Assembly: GCA_018340375.1 (NCBI GenBank)
Contig: JAFFJZ010000001.1
Span: forward strand, 71,974,001-72,038,000
Direction of reading: 5' to 3'
Source of the DNA: Gonatopus flavifemur
Taxonomy: Eukaryota > Arthropoda > Insecta > Hymenoptera > Dryinidae
DNA: 64,000 nucleotides
Shown here piece after piece: positions 24,393-35,700 of this stretch. Numbering within the stretch: position 1 is the first letter of the stretch; each line of letters opens with the position of its first letter. The translations under genes and the position numbers were made by a program. The notes below the pieces were generated by a model that saw only the letters and a program-made list of their open reading frames with translations, was not told the DNA's origin and made no database searches.

Positions 24393-27300
24393 CCACCTTT
24401 CATTGAAAAGTACAGATTGAATTAACAGAAAGATTACATAAGAATATGGTTATTTTTCCCCGCACCTGCATAGGAAAGGAAATTTTTGACCCATCGCCTA
24501 AAATCCTATGGGTCAGTTTGATACACTGGTCTGGAATTGATCATTTTCTCTCCCAAAAATCAGTTGACAAAGAGCTGCTTTCCACACAGGTGGAGAAGGG
24601 ATAATTTGAATCCAATAGATTGAATTTAGGACAAAGATATTGAAAAGAATGGAAAAATCCATCCCTTCTTACAATCGTAACAAAGGACCATACTTGCATT
24701 AGCAGGACTTTTCTGACATTTGATATGCAATGTTATTGTTAAAAATTCGTTCTTATACAGGTTCCCATCGCAAATCCGCAGATATTGATCGTAATTGAAT
24801 CAGTGTTCATTTCTTATTTTGTGGAAGAGTGAAAGTTCATATGATTCAATCTTATTTTAACGAGAATCCTCAAAGATAAATACGATTTTCTTACCAATTT
24901 TACGATTTTACCACGTAAAAATATCAAACCACATGTATGCGATATAAATTGATGATGTTTCATTTTTGTTACATATGAATACAGTATTCAAAGCAATGCC
25001 GGCTCTGTATTTATACTAAAGAAAGTCGGTAAATTACGATGTTACATCTCAATAATGATAAACAGCAATTGTCTTTACAAATACTAACCAAATGATAGAA
25101 CATCATCACGTTGTATTCTCATTCTTTTGTTTCTTGAAAGCATCTTTCTTTTAGACAGGGAGTTGAAGTTATAGAATGAAAGTGTTCTAATTATTGGAGT
25201 TTTACACCAGTAAGTATTATTTTTGAATAGAGAATAATGTGTTATTTGTAAAAGTGCTGTTTATATTGCGAATTTTTTAGTGTGAAAATGTAGCACAGGT
25301 GATGAGTGAATTTTTATTGATGTCATTCTAACCATTATTCATAAACAAGCTCATCCCATGCTGGATAGGTTTTTTTACTTTATAACCATGTTTAACGGTT
25401 TCAATGTTGGTTGAGACATCTTCAAAACTTTTTCAACATTTACTAGTTTCATATATTCAGTTTGCGTGTTCTGTTTTTCAATCAGAAAGACTTACATTGA
25501 AATTTGTACCACATCTTTTTTCCAATGATAATTTTTTCCAAAATTCACTCAAACATTAACATATAATCCTCAAATTCATGCAGCTATTTCAGTGAAGTGA
25601 TGAGTTTTATTTGAAATAATTTACTAAATTCCATGTGCCGAGATTTTTAACTCGCAATTACCAGACCTGAAGTTCGTTCTCCAATTCACCTTTTCCTTCC
25701 CAACTGGAATTGATTCTTCTTCTTAGGGGAAGAGGAGATATTTTTTGTTTTTTTCATATAATATGAACAAATCTGTGTTTGTTTTGAATAACATTCCTGC
25801 TTGTCTACATCAGTTTCTGCTATTCAATACAGTAATTTGTTACTTCTTTGTTTGTTATTTATTAATTTTTTAATTTCACGATTTTGAAAAGCAATAGTTC
25901 CAACAGTTTGAATTTCAAAGAGTTCAGCCTAAATTTTACGATCTAAGGTTAGAAATAAAATAACATTGCAAGTATGGTCCATTGCTCCGATATTTTGTTT
26001 CCAAAATTACGATGCCAAAATTAGAAAAAAAAAGATAATATTTTTCCCGTGTAGTCCATTTAGATCTGTTGAGATGTACGTAGAGTTGATTAATTTTTTT
26101 TTCCTCAAAAACACAATGAATGAAACAAGAAGCTGATAAATTCAAATTTAGGTCGATTTACGAGAAATGTTTTTTCTCATAGATCTATTTAAATCTAAAT
26201 ACATCTGAGTTTTATATTTTTTGGATTCACGTATATCTAATTAGATCTTATTATTCAAATTCAAAGTAATTTCAATTGAATACCGAAAATATGTTTCCGT
26301 ACAAATAAAACCGTCTATCGATAACTAAAGTAAGCTGCATGCATCAAGTCATTTGGAGCCGAGAATACAGGTCTTGGGGCAGTGCAGTGAGGTGAAATGC
26401 GGCGTTGAGTACCGCAACGCAGTACCCAAGGCATAGAAAAATATATTGTTCAATTATGACAAATCCTTTATAATTTCCTCAGCATTTTTGAAGCAACAAC
26501 TATTGTATTCTTTCCTTGAACCTAAAATTCAAATTGAGAATACAAGGAAATTTATAAACGTACTTCATATTTGTTTGTGATGTAAAAGACAGCAAAATCG
26601 GAAATACATGTCAATGTACTTTTGAGCACATTATTGAAATAAACTTTCATCGTATTGCAGCACATTTTTAACAAATTGTAATTGTTAAAATTTGGAGTGA
26701 ATTCATACAGGTAATTGCATTTTTTTGCTTGATGGATGTGAAACTGATGGACTTTCAAATATCAAATACACACACGTGAAGATGTTGTTAGGAAATATGT
26801 GTTATGTGAAATATAAATTGTAATTTCACATTCAACGATATAATATTTCTTCTGTATTTCTACAGATATAACGTTACGTTTATATCAAAACAAGTGACGT
26901 GAATTATACTGTGTAATGCAAACTTATAATTCGAACTTGGATTATACGGAATCTTTTGCAATGAATGTTACAATGAATATGATTTGTTTACGAGGTTCCG
27001 AATAGTCTCGTGTTGTTTCAGATGGAAGTAATAACCGGAGTAAGGGAGTATAGGGGTTGTTCTGTACAAGGCGAACCACCACCGTGCTATTTAAAGCTGC
27101 GTGTCGTGTGCCTTTCTTCCTTACATCTGAACAGTTTCTAAAATATGCTCGTTTGTGTCTAATTAAAGCAGCGATCTAATTTCCGGGTTACCTTCATTTA
27201 TATGACGGATAAATTGCAGTACATAGTTGTTTGTGCACAGTGGTATACGCTGATATAACGATCTCTCCGTTTACCGCAATTCAAATTCGATACAAGTATC

Positions 27301-27754
27301 ATATTCTAAAATATTGAAGAGAATGACGGATTTCAAATAAATAAAGTCTCATCAGTGGATATTGAGGTGAGTTAAGTTTTTTTTTATATCGTTTGAATAA
27401 CAATACAAAAATTATACAAAGATATCCTCGGGGTGAATTTTTGGTGATCATTCGTTGGGAAACTTCCTGTCAGTGTTTGATCTACGGTATTAAACTGGCT
27501 CAAAATTTGTCAAATTGTTGTTGAGTATATCTGCAATAACTTTCCCATTAGAAGTTTGTTCACTCTCGAAGATTTCTTGTTATTTTTTTTATCATAAAAA
27601 CCCTCAAACGCGATTAGCGACGGTTGCCTACTTCTAGGCGCATTGGATGAAAGGTCACACGCAATTATTCTGTTGAAATGAGTTTATTTTTTCAGCTCGA
27701 TACTTTTTTAAATGTCTGTTATTAGATATCGCTATACAGTGAATTACAATTTTT
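24393..27754. other. Intergenic between the oxidase and TTLL genes
   Basis: Mostly unique, very AT-rich sequence with few element ends. It should contain the oxidase 3' UTR. A strong donor-like GAG/GTGAGT at 27367 could end a non-coding 5' exon of the TTLL gene, but nothing else supports that. Confidence 0.4.
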
Positions 27755-27973
27755 CTACACAGAAAAAAAAACTATCTTGTATCAAGAAAATATTGTTTTC
27801 GTTATATATGAAACACGGATTGTCTCAGTTCAATGCAACTTGCTTTGAATCAAGAATTTTGTTTTTTCCTGTGTTTGATTCAAAACAAATTGCATTGAAC
27901 TAAGACAATCCGTGTTTCATATATAACGAAAACAATATTGTCTTGATACAAGATAGTTTTTTTTTCTGTGTAG
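27755..27973. mobile_element. Near-perfect 219-bp palindrome, CTACACAGAAAA tips
   Basis: The arms 27755-27862 and 27867-27973 match almost base for base (TCAAGAAAATATTGTTTTCG with its inverse; ATATATGAAACACGGATTGT with its inverse). Very little decay is seen. It lies between the oxidase and TTLL genes. Confidence 0.9.
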
Positions 27974-28196
27974 TAACAAATTATATATTTTTATGCAAAA
28001 TTTGTTGCTATATCAGCTTGAACTCTGACATTTCGAAAAGAAGTACCTACAATTTAGAGATAACAAAAATTCTCAACACACCTACCAATGTTCATCTCGT
28101 ATCACTGTGAAGGCGGGATAGATGAAGGAAGACGTGGATACCAGGTGGAGGAACGGAAAAAATCCCCAACAGAAATGATCTGGGCATTGACAAGGC

Positions 28197-28342
28197 ACAC
28201 TCACCGAAAGGATTTCTTGAAATGAGAAAATTTTTCTTGTCGCTGGGATGAAACTCATTTTTTTCTTGAGCCTAGAAAATATGAGTTTTGTCCCAGCGAC
28301 AAGAAAAATCTTCTCATTTCAAGAAATCTTTTCTGTGAGTGT
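28197..28342. mobile_element. 146-bp palindrome, ACACTCACCGAAAG tips
   Basis: Arms AAGAAAAATTTTCTCATTTC-type sequence and its inverse pair, with GTCGCTGGGA and TCCCAGCGAC either side of a short loop. It is non-coding. Confidence 0.8.
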
Positions 28343-28403
28343 ATGTAACGCTGAACTAGAACATTTCTACTAGGGGCGACGAAGAAGTAACAATTGTTAC
28401 TCC

Positions 28404-28620
28404 CCCTGGTTAAAAACCTCATTGATTCTCGCCAAATCTCATTGAATCTTGCGCAATGTTCTGACCGAATCCTATTCAACCATCTTCAATGAGATTCAAT
28501 CAGATGAGTGTATTTTTTCAATGTGATTCTCATTGAATCTTGCCAAATCTGATTGAATCTTGCACAATGTTCTGACCAAATCCCATAAAACTTCATTCCG
28601 TCAGATTCTATGGATTTTTT
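28404..28620. mobile_element. CCCTGGTTAAA element, GATTC-word family, copy 1 (right end decayed)
   Basis: It starts CCCTGGTTAAAAACC and continues with degenerate TGAATCTTGCCAAATC words and their inverse. The right tip is decayed (GGATTTTTTGAATTAG). Its interior closely matches 38254-38483. Confidence 0.65.
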
Positions 28621-29015
28621 GAATTAGAGAAAGAAGTGTCAGGTAATCGGCGAGAACCATCAAAATACGATGGAGGCGTTGGTGGGTGCGCTGTGAGAGT
28701 AACGATTTGGTAACTCAAAACATTGAATTTAAACCTCCAGCCTTGAGACTACCTAGGGATTCAAAAACCCAGACAGCTCGCGGTTCTTGAAATTCTTCCT
28801 GATTTGAAGCAAGTATGAGAAGCATAGAATATTCTTCTGATATTATAACTCCCAAATTTGCTTCAAAAACTTTAAATTGTACCAAAAGTTTTGTTTTAAT
28901 TTAGAAATCTTCATTGTTTCTCCTACACAGTGAGAAATTGTGTGGATTTTTAACACACGTGTATGTCCCAGGAAGTCCACTCACAATTTATGTTGAATAT
29001 TAATACAAAAAATGT

Positions 29016-29290
29016 ACACTGAGAAAAAAACACTTGTAAAATTTATATCTTATTGAGTGAATATATGGATGATTTAGAATTTAGTGCATACGGTCACAAT
29101 TTTAATTGATTTCACAACAACGCATGTGAAATATACCGCAGCTGATGTAAAATATACCATAGCTGGAGTGCATCTTACTTTCCCTGTGGTGGAATTAGCT
29201 AAAATTGTAGTAGCTCGCACGACATTTTTGAATCGTCCATATATTCACTTAACAAGAGGTAAAATTTACAACTTTTTTTTCTCGGTGTAT
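29016..29290. repeat. CACTGAG-tipped element, TAAAATTTACA family
   Basis: The left tip is TACACTGAGAAAAAAACAC and the right ...TTTTTTCTCGGTGTA. Interior words GCTGATGTAAAATATACC and AATTGTAGTAGCTCG recur in the element at about 21305-21520 in the oxidase gene intron. Confidence 0.6.
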
Positions 29291-29382
29291 CAAATCAACA
29301 CAAGAATGTTGAATTTCCACTGAAAATCTGTTAATTTCAGAATATGTTGTTTCCAACACAAACTCCAAGTGGACCTCCTGTG

Positions 29383-31084
29383 CAGGGCCGTCTTTCATTG
29401 CTTGAAGGCCCTGGGCCTACTTAGGGTGGAGGCCCATGTGAAGTCTTGAAATTTTTGAAAAGCGGTATAAGAAATTCAATGACCGAGTCGAGGCTGAACA
29501 ATTTATCTATTATGTGCATCGAATCAGATTTATTTGAAGAAATGGATTTCAATGCTTTGATTGATGACTTTTCGGCTAAAAAATGTCGTACAAAACTGTT
29601 CAATCAAAGTGAAAAATAAATTTTAAAACGAATATATATACATATATATTAGGGTGGTTCGAAAAAAAAAATTTTTTTTCTTTTCCCTTGCAAACAGGCT
29701 CAGAAGTTTCATTCGGGTATAAAAAGAAAACTGCTAAAAGATGAGCTCCTAATATTAACATTAGGATGGTCCTCATCGCACTTTTCGATTTTCCATAAGA
29801 ATAACATGGGAAGAATCATTTTCACGCCTTCAGACTCCTATAACTTGCAAAGGACCAATCACACAGAGAATTTCTATACATATTTTTGTAGAGAATTGAA
29901 CGCTCTACAAGAAAGGTCCCAAGTGATTTTTTGATAGGTCTATTCGTTCAAAAGTTATTGACTGTCGAAGTTCGATTTTTCGTAGATTCGACCGATTTTT
30001 GTATATTACACCGGAACTATTGGTTCAACTAATGAGGTAGGGATTGAATTTCACTTCAAACGTCAATTGAACTCTCGAAAAATGTCAACCAATAGTTTGT
30101 TTCATGATGATAAAAAATAAAACGCTTTCAGAAAATGTTTTAGCAGAAGTTAGCTTGGAAATTTGAGTTGTTTTTTGTTACCAAGGTAAAAAATGATTTT
30201 TCGGTAGGTTTGATAATTTACGCAAGAGATAAACTGGGGAATAAAAAATTTTATTCGATCGAGCTCTTCATCTACCTTATATTTATAATCTACGTCTCAA
30301 CATTTTATCACAGAAGATTTTTTTAATGGCAATTTGGATGTCGTTGCTGATGGTCGTGAACTACTTGTAACAAATATTGTAATTGCTGTTCATCTTTCGT
30401 AAGGTGATTGTTGTATTCTCCGATTAATGCGATTCCTCGCTCAGCTACGTCATTGGTTACTTTCAATGTTGTAAAAAATTCTGAACATTCTTTGTAAGTA
30501 TCATTACTGGGCCATGTTAAAATATTTTCTTCTAAAAAATCGTAAGCTCAATCAAATTTTCTAAACAGGTCTAATGATTTTTTTGAAACAAAGTCGCTTA
30601 AATCTTTTTCTAATAACGCTCCCAAATGTTCGTCGTCCACATGATACTGCTGATCCATTAATGTGGAGCCTTCTCGATTATTAATGGCATCAACTATTTT
30701 TTTCTTAACGTCTACCGAAACATTGTCATTGAATAATGAGATTGTAACTAATTCTTCATTTAAATACCGCAAATGCTCCATCATTTTTTTACAAGCTCCT
30801 CGTAACACCGTCGGGTTGATATTTTTGTATAAAATTAATTTTTTCATCAACTCTAAATCATTGTTAGGCGCCAAAATAGCAGATGTTGAAGTATACCAAT
30901 GGTATACCAATAATATATATATGTATTTATTAGTTTGATTTTTAAAATAACTTGATTTCATTTTGTTTAAGTCACCTTTTCAAAAAAATATATAAAAATC
31001 TCAACGATTCTCTACGAAGAGGCCCCCCTTTTGCAGGAGGCTCTGGGCTCGGGCCCGGTGTGCCCTGCTTTAAAGACGGCCCTG
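29383..31084 (-). mobile_element. hAT-type element, 1.7 kb, with perfect 8-bp TSD
   Basis: Terminal inverted repeats CAGGGCCGTCTTT (29383-29395) and AAAGACGGCCCTG (31072-31084) are flanked by the identical 8-mer CTCCTGTG at 29375-29382 and 31085-31092. Subterminal sequence is rich in GGCCC on both ends. An 8-bp duplication is characteristic of hAT elements. The element holds only the 3' part of a transposase on the minus strand and is therefore an internally deleted copy. It has a second repeat of the TTAGGGTGGTTC type beginning near 29649. Confidence 0.9.
30323..30961 (-). pseudogene. Remnant of hAT-family transposase C-terminus
   Basis: The minus-strand frame starts at 30961 (MKSSYFKNQTNK...) and runs through a TGA at 30550-30548. 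It continues in the same frame as AYDFLEENILTWPSNDTYKECSEFFTTL and onward, ending ...HPNCH at a TAA (30325-30323). The stretch after the stop resembles the C-terminal part of uncharacterised insect hAT-like transposases (VTNDVAERGIALI type, from memory). N-terminal BED and RNase H parts are absent. The frame has one nonsense codon and no frameshift. Confidence 0.75.
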
Positions 31085-31173
31085 CTCCTGTGACACAAAA
31101 TTTCCCGCTGTGTAGTTAAGCATTCAATGATTTATCGGAGACCCAGGTAGCCGTATTGAGCAGAGGAATCCAG

Positions 31174-31281
31174 CACGGAAAAGAATGTTTAGCTGTATCA
31201 GCTAAATTTTAGCTACTGCAGTGAAATATATAGCTATGATAGCTAAAATCTAGCTAATACAGCTAAACATTTTTTTCCATG
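31174..31281. repeat. CACGGAAAA-tipped palindrome, TAGCT words
   Basis: 108 bp. Tips are CACGGAAAAGAATGTTTAGC and GCTAAACATTTTTTTCCATG. The interior consists of alternating TAGCTA words. Confidence 0.75.
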
Positions 31282-31722
31282 AGGGAAGTTCAAGGTAGGG
31301 TGGGGTTTCTTCAAGTAACAGCCGAAAAGTATGGAATTTTGCGCAAACTTGATGTACTCGTACGTAAAATACATGAGAAATACTTATTTTGAATATGTGA
31401 TGGATATTACATGCTTGGGATTGCGCACTAAATACAAATTTTCATTCAGTGGTGGTTCTAAAATATTATGAGATGTGTTTGAAAAAAATGTCGACAGTTT
31501 AAATTTATCATTCAAGGATGAGGTCTCGCAATATTTTAGATTCACTATGGAATGGGAACTTATACTGATATTTAGTGTGCAATTTCAGACATATATTCTA
31601 TCATCACATCCCTGGTGGAAATGAATTGTTGAAGCGCGACGAAAGCGCGACAAAAGCGTAAGCTAAGATTCATTTAAGCGTAACAACGTGTCATCTCGAC
31701 GTAATTTAGAAGGAAATTGAAA

Positions 31723-31937
31723 CAGTGATGCCAGATTGGAGACCGAGACCCTTCTTACCATCTCCATTGACCGCTTCCCGTTTCTCCCACCATGCGGATT
31801 TAATCGGGCGAGCGAGAGAGAAGGAGTAAGGAACTATCACTCTCTCACTCGTCCGACTTGGACCGCATGGTGGGAGAAAAGGGAAGCGGTCGATGGGGAG
31901 AGTAAAAACGTTCTCGGTCTCAAATCTGGCATCACTG
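31723..31937. mobile_element. GC-rich palindromic hAT-type MITE, copy A
   Basis: A 215-bp near-palindrome has tips CAGTGATGCCAGATT and its complement. Flanking 8-mers AATTGAAA (31715-31722) and AATTCAAA (31938-31945) differ by one base. The arms contain a GACCGCTTCCC/TCTCCCACCATGCGG stretch matched in inverse. There is no coding capacity, and the short ORFs here are shadows of the palindrome. Confidence 0.85.
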
Positions 31938-31971
31938 AATTCAAACATTTTTACGCTTCATTTGTTTCAAT

Positions 31972-32175
31972 CAGTGAGCCCAGAATGCGGGAGCTAGCGG
32001 CCCCCACCACGCAGTCAGTGGGACACTAACACTGTCTCACCGCGCGTCCGTATGAGAAAGGAAGAAAGTCTAGAATATAGACTTTCTCTGTTCACACGGA
32101 CACGCGGTGGAACGGTGTTAGTGTCCCACCGACCGCGTGGTGGGGGCCGCCAGCTCCCGCATTCTGGGCTCACTG
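31972..32175. mobile_element. GC-rich palindromic hAT-type MITE, copy B
   Basis: A 204-bp near-perfect palindrome has tips CAGTGAGCCCAGAATGCGGG and complement, flanked by the identical 8-mer GTTTCAAT at 31964-31971 and 32176-32183. It lies only 34 bp from copy A and shares the CAGTGA tip, but its interior is different. The arms are much more GC-rich than the surroundings. Confidence 0.9.
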
Positions 32176-32720
32176 GTTTCAATACCCACTTCCTTCACTT
32201 TTGGATTTTCACCAGGGATATTCAGCAATTTGTATTTCTCACGTACAGAACGTTCGCTTTGGAAAATCGATAATATAAAAAATTAGTCGTGGAGTTGTAT
32301 TCGAATTCACTGCCTATTTTGCGATATATAAATTGCAAGTGTATATGAAAAGTTAATCCACAAGCAACTGAATTTATCTATGAATTCAAAGTCCGCGATA
32401 ACAAAAGAACTAAGCAAGTACTTCAGAAGCATATCAGAATGTTTTGAAATGTAATGTATCGAATATATTATTGAAAAGTAAGTCACAACACAACTGTCAC
32501 GTGACATACTCATTTATATATTCTTAACGAGCTTTTAAGATTATCGTAAGTTCTTCAAATAATGGTAGAACATGTGTTGTTTAGGTAAAAGAAAAAACAA
32601 AAATACAAAAAAAGAAGCAACACGCATTTGGCAACGAGATATCAAAATTGGTTAGTATTTCAATTCTTCGCATTTCGAACAACAAAGAAAGTTTCTAAAC
32701 CATGAGCAATCTTGCTGGAC

Positions 32721-35700
32721 ATGATTACGTCTAAGGACATCAATAAGTCATCTCTCGTGATATTGGATAAACATCAAGGTAATAATATTACTTGAAGAGC
32801 AATAATGTTTATTTTCAGTTTTAACCTCACGATCTTCAATATAACCATATCAAAAATGTTGATCATCATGGAATTAAAATTTTCAAACAACATTGTTTCA
32901 TTCTCTTTTTTTTTATATCAAACTCCGATGTGAATTTATTAAATTTGAAGACCTTGACGCTTTGGAAGAAGAAGAAGAAGAAGGGAGATTTGCTGATTTT
33001 GATCATAATTTCTGGATTTCATTTGAATAAAATGTGGCAAGAGCAAATGATTAATTTAAAAAATGTTTTATATTGAGTATTTATACAGAAAATAGTGAGA
33101 CTCAAATTCATTTTCCAGAGTGCAATCCTAGGTACTTATTTCATTACGCAATACTTTTCAAAAATTTGCGATTGATGTATTTTTCACGTTACAATACGTG
33201 GATTTGAAGTGCAAAGAACTTTTATCAGTTACTCATGATGAAAACATTCACATGAAAATTCGCATTTGAATCTAATCGATAATTCTTATTTATTTCATTT
33301 CTATTTCAAAAAGGCGATTTTGTTCTCAACAAGAACATTCAGGATTCCAAAATCGGCAAGGAGCTTCCAACTTATAAAACTGTCTTTAAAAATCGTTATA
33401 AAACAGTTTTGATCTCAGAAGAGTCAGCTGATACTTGCTTATGTTGCAATATCGATGAAATCAACCTTAAGAAAAATGACACAAAGGTTTCTGTCAATTC
33501 CAAAAGCACACCAGACGTCGCAAATCAAAATATACAGAGTAAAGTATATTAATCAATATTATATTAATCGAGTATTTTAATATTAGAACATTCCTTATGA
33601 AGTGGATTTCCTTAATTGTTCATACCTGAAATTGCTGAACAAAGGTCTGTTGGCACTTGATCAGCTTTCCCTCACAGCTTCAGAGGCCCAGGAGGATTTT
33701 TGAAGAATTCATCAAGAACACAATCGGTTCAACAAGAATTCATTATGAATTCTTCTGGGACTGTGTTGCTGTGTGGATTGTCTAAAAGAATGTAACAATG
33801 TCCTACACTGTAAAAAATAATCGGATTCTTCCTACACTCATCTAAGGGAAAATTCCGATCATTTTTGAAATTTCCTATAAATTTAACTTAAAATTCCGAA
33901 CTTTATGAGATTTTTACTATCATTTTGCAGTAAATTTCCGGTAAAATACGGAAAATTCCTAACGCATGTATGTATTAATTACCTTCGAACAATTACGTGA
34001 AGTTTCCCATAGGAATTTTTTACAGTGTAACACAAGGACACGATATCGATATTATTCTATGCTATATCGGGTGTTTCATAATTCGCTGGAAACACTTTAG
34101 AGGCGTTATTCTTTCCCGTTTGGAACACATTTTTTGGAGACTTAGTTTTTGAGCTATGAGCATTTTCAGATTTTTTTTTAAATTCAAATAACTCGAAAGC
34201 GTTATATTCTACATTCTTGAGCTCAACACCATTCTCTATAAATTGGAAAACGCCGGTTTTCTGAGGAAAAGATTGAACTATTCTATCATTCTTTGTTTCA
34301 GAGCTATAGCGAGTTGATATTTTTTGGCTTCTAGCCAATCAGGATTCAGCGACTCCAAATTACTATCTTCAGGGTGTCCCCTGGTCGATTTTTTCACTAG
34401 AAAACTACTAGATCGTTTCAACCATTTCATGTCATTAATATTCAATCAATTACATCGACCTTGAGATAAAAAAATCCAGAATAAATCAGAGATGCCGGCT
34501 CTGGTCTCAAAATAATTGTACATGAATCATGTTTGTTATAATATCAAAAAAACTGAATAGAGAATCCTTATTGGCTGATAACGAAATTTAGTTCCAATTA
34601 TTTATGACGAGTTAGTTGAACAAAGAACAGACCAGACCTGGATTGTTTGATTGATTCTGAATCATTTGATCCAAAGTTTAATGCAATTGATTGAATATTT
34701 TTGACTCAAAATGGTTGAAACGATCTAGTACACTGTGAAAAATTGCTTCCTAAATTTCATAGAAATGTATGTGAAGCAATTAACATATACATTTTGTATT
34801 GAATTTTCAAAACTTCTTTGGCTTTTCATATGAAATTTTATGATATCTCATACAGAATTATGATTTTTCGTGCATTTTTATATGAATTTTCACACATTTT
34901 GCATTAAATTTCATGAATTCATGATTGAACTTGATTTCAATTACAAGTTTCAGAATTTTCATATACATCTGATATCGGAAATTTCAGAATATTTTTTACA
35001 GTGTAGTTTTTTGGTGAAAAATCGACCAGAGCACTTCCTTAAGCTGAATTTTTTTTCCAGAGATCCGACGTTCTCCAACACAGAGAATAGTGTTGAGTAC
35101 AAGAATGTAGACCATAATGCTTCTGAGTTATTTGGATTTGAAAAAAAATCTAAAAATGCTGATGACTCAAAAACTAAGCCTCGGAAAAATGTTTTCCAAA
35201 CGGGAAATTATTGCATTTTGGATGCCTAATAACGTCTCTAAAGTATCTTTAGTGAATTATGAAATACCCTGCATAAGAAGTTATATTATCTGCTAATCAA
35301 AATAGGAATCATATCCTTGAAATTTGGATCGATTATTGAAACGAGATCTAAATTGCAGATGGTAAAGTTGAAGTCGCAGAATCAATGTTCTTAAATACAC
35401 ACTGAGAGAAATTCTTATAGTGACTGTAACTAAAACGTCTCAACTAAATATTCTTAATGACAGCTACACAAAATGTGGTTGATTCAACCATGAAATTGAA
35501 TTATAGGTCATATCCCTGGTTAAAAGAACCCATTGATTTTGACCAACTCTCAATCAATTACAATCTTCTCACCAAATCTTACCGGTGATTCTCAATGAGA
35601 TTTGGTCAGAACTTTCATGTGAATCTCGTTGAATCTGGCTAAATCTCACTAAATGACGATTAAACTTGGACAATGTTCTGAGCAAATCTCATTGAATTTC

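Larger units (their letters stand above)
28927..31116. mobile_element. Outer element of a three-level nest around the hAT copy
   Basis: The left tip CTACACAGTGAGAAATTGTG (from about 28924) is the inverse of the right tip CACAAAATTTCCCGCTGTGTAG, cut to the same length, at about 31096-31116. Between them lie a CACTGAGAAAAAA element (29016-29290) and the hAT element with its own TSD (29383-31084). Removing both restores a short palindrome. Confidence 0.65.

Noticed and set aside
27367..27372. Strong GTGAGT donor as evidence of a TTLL 5' non-coding exon
   Set aside because: A donor motif alone is too weak without an identifiable exon start or transcript.
31706..32273. Several open frames of 70-97 codons in the GC-rich segment
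   Set aside because: They are read through the arms of two hAT-type MITEs on both strands. The palindromic structure explains them.
32952..33030. Glu-rich frame DLDALEEEEEEGRFADFDHNFW as a TTLL exon
   Set aside because: The acceptor phase fits, but there is no usable donor before an in-frame TAA. Skipping it gives a consistent model.
34057..35229. Frames of 93 and 119 codons with similar words (KKSENAHSSKTKSPKNVFQTG and FEKKSKNADDSKTKPRKNVFQTG)
   Set aside because: The two are the inverse arms of one element (34068-35271). The similarity comes from the inverted repeat and no known protein matches.
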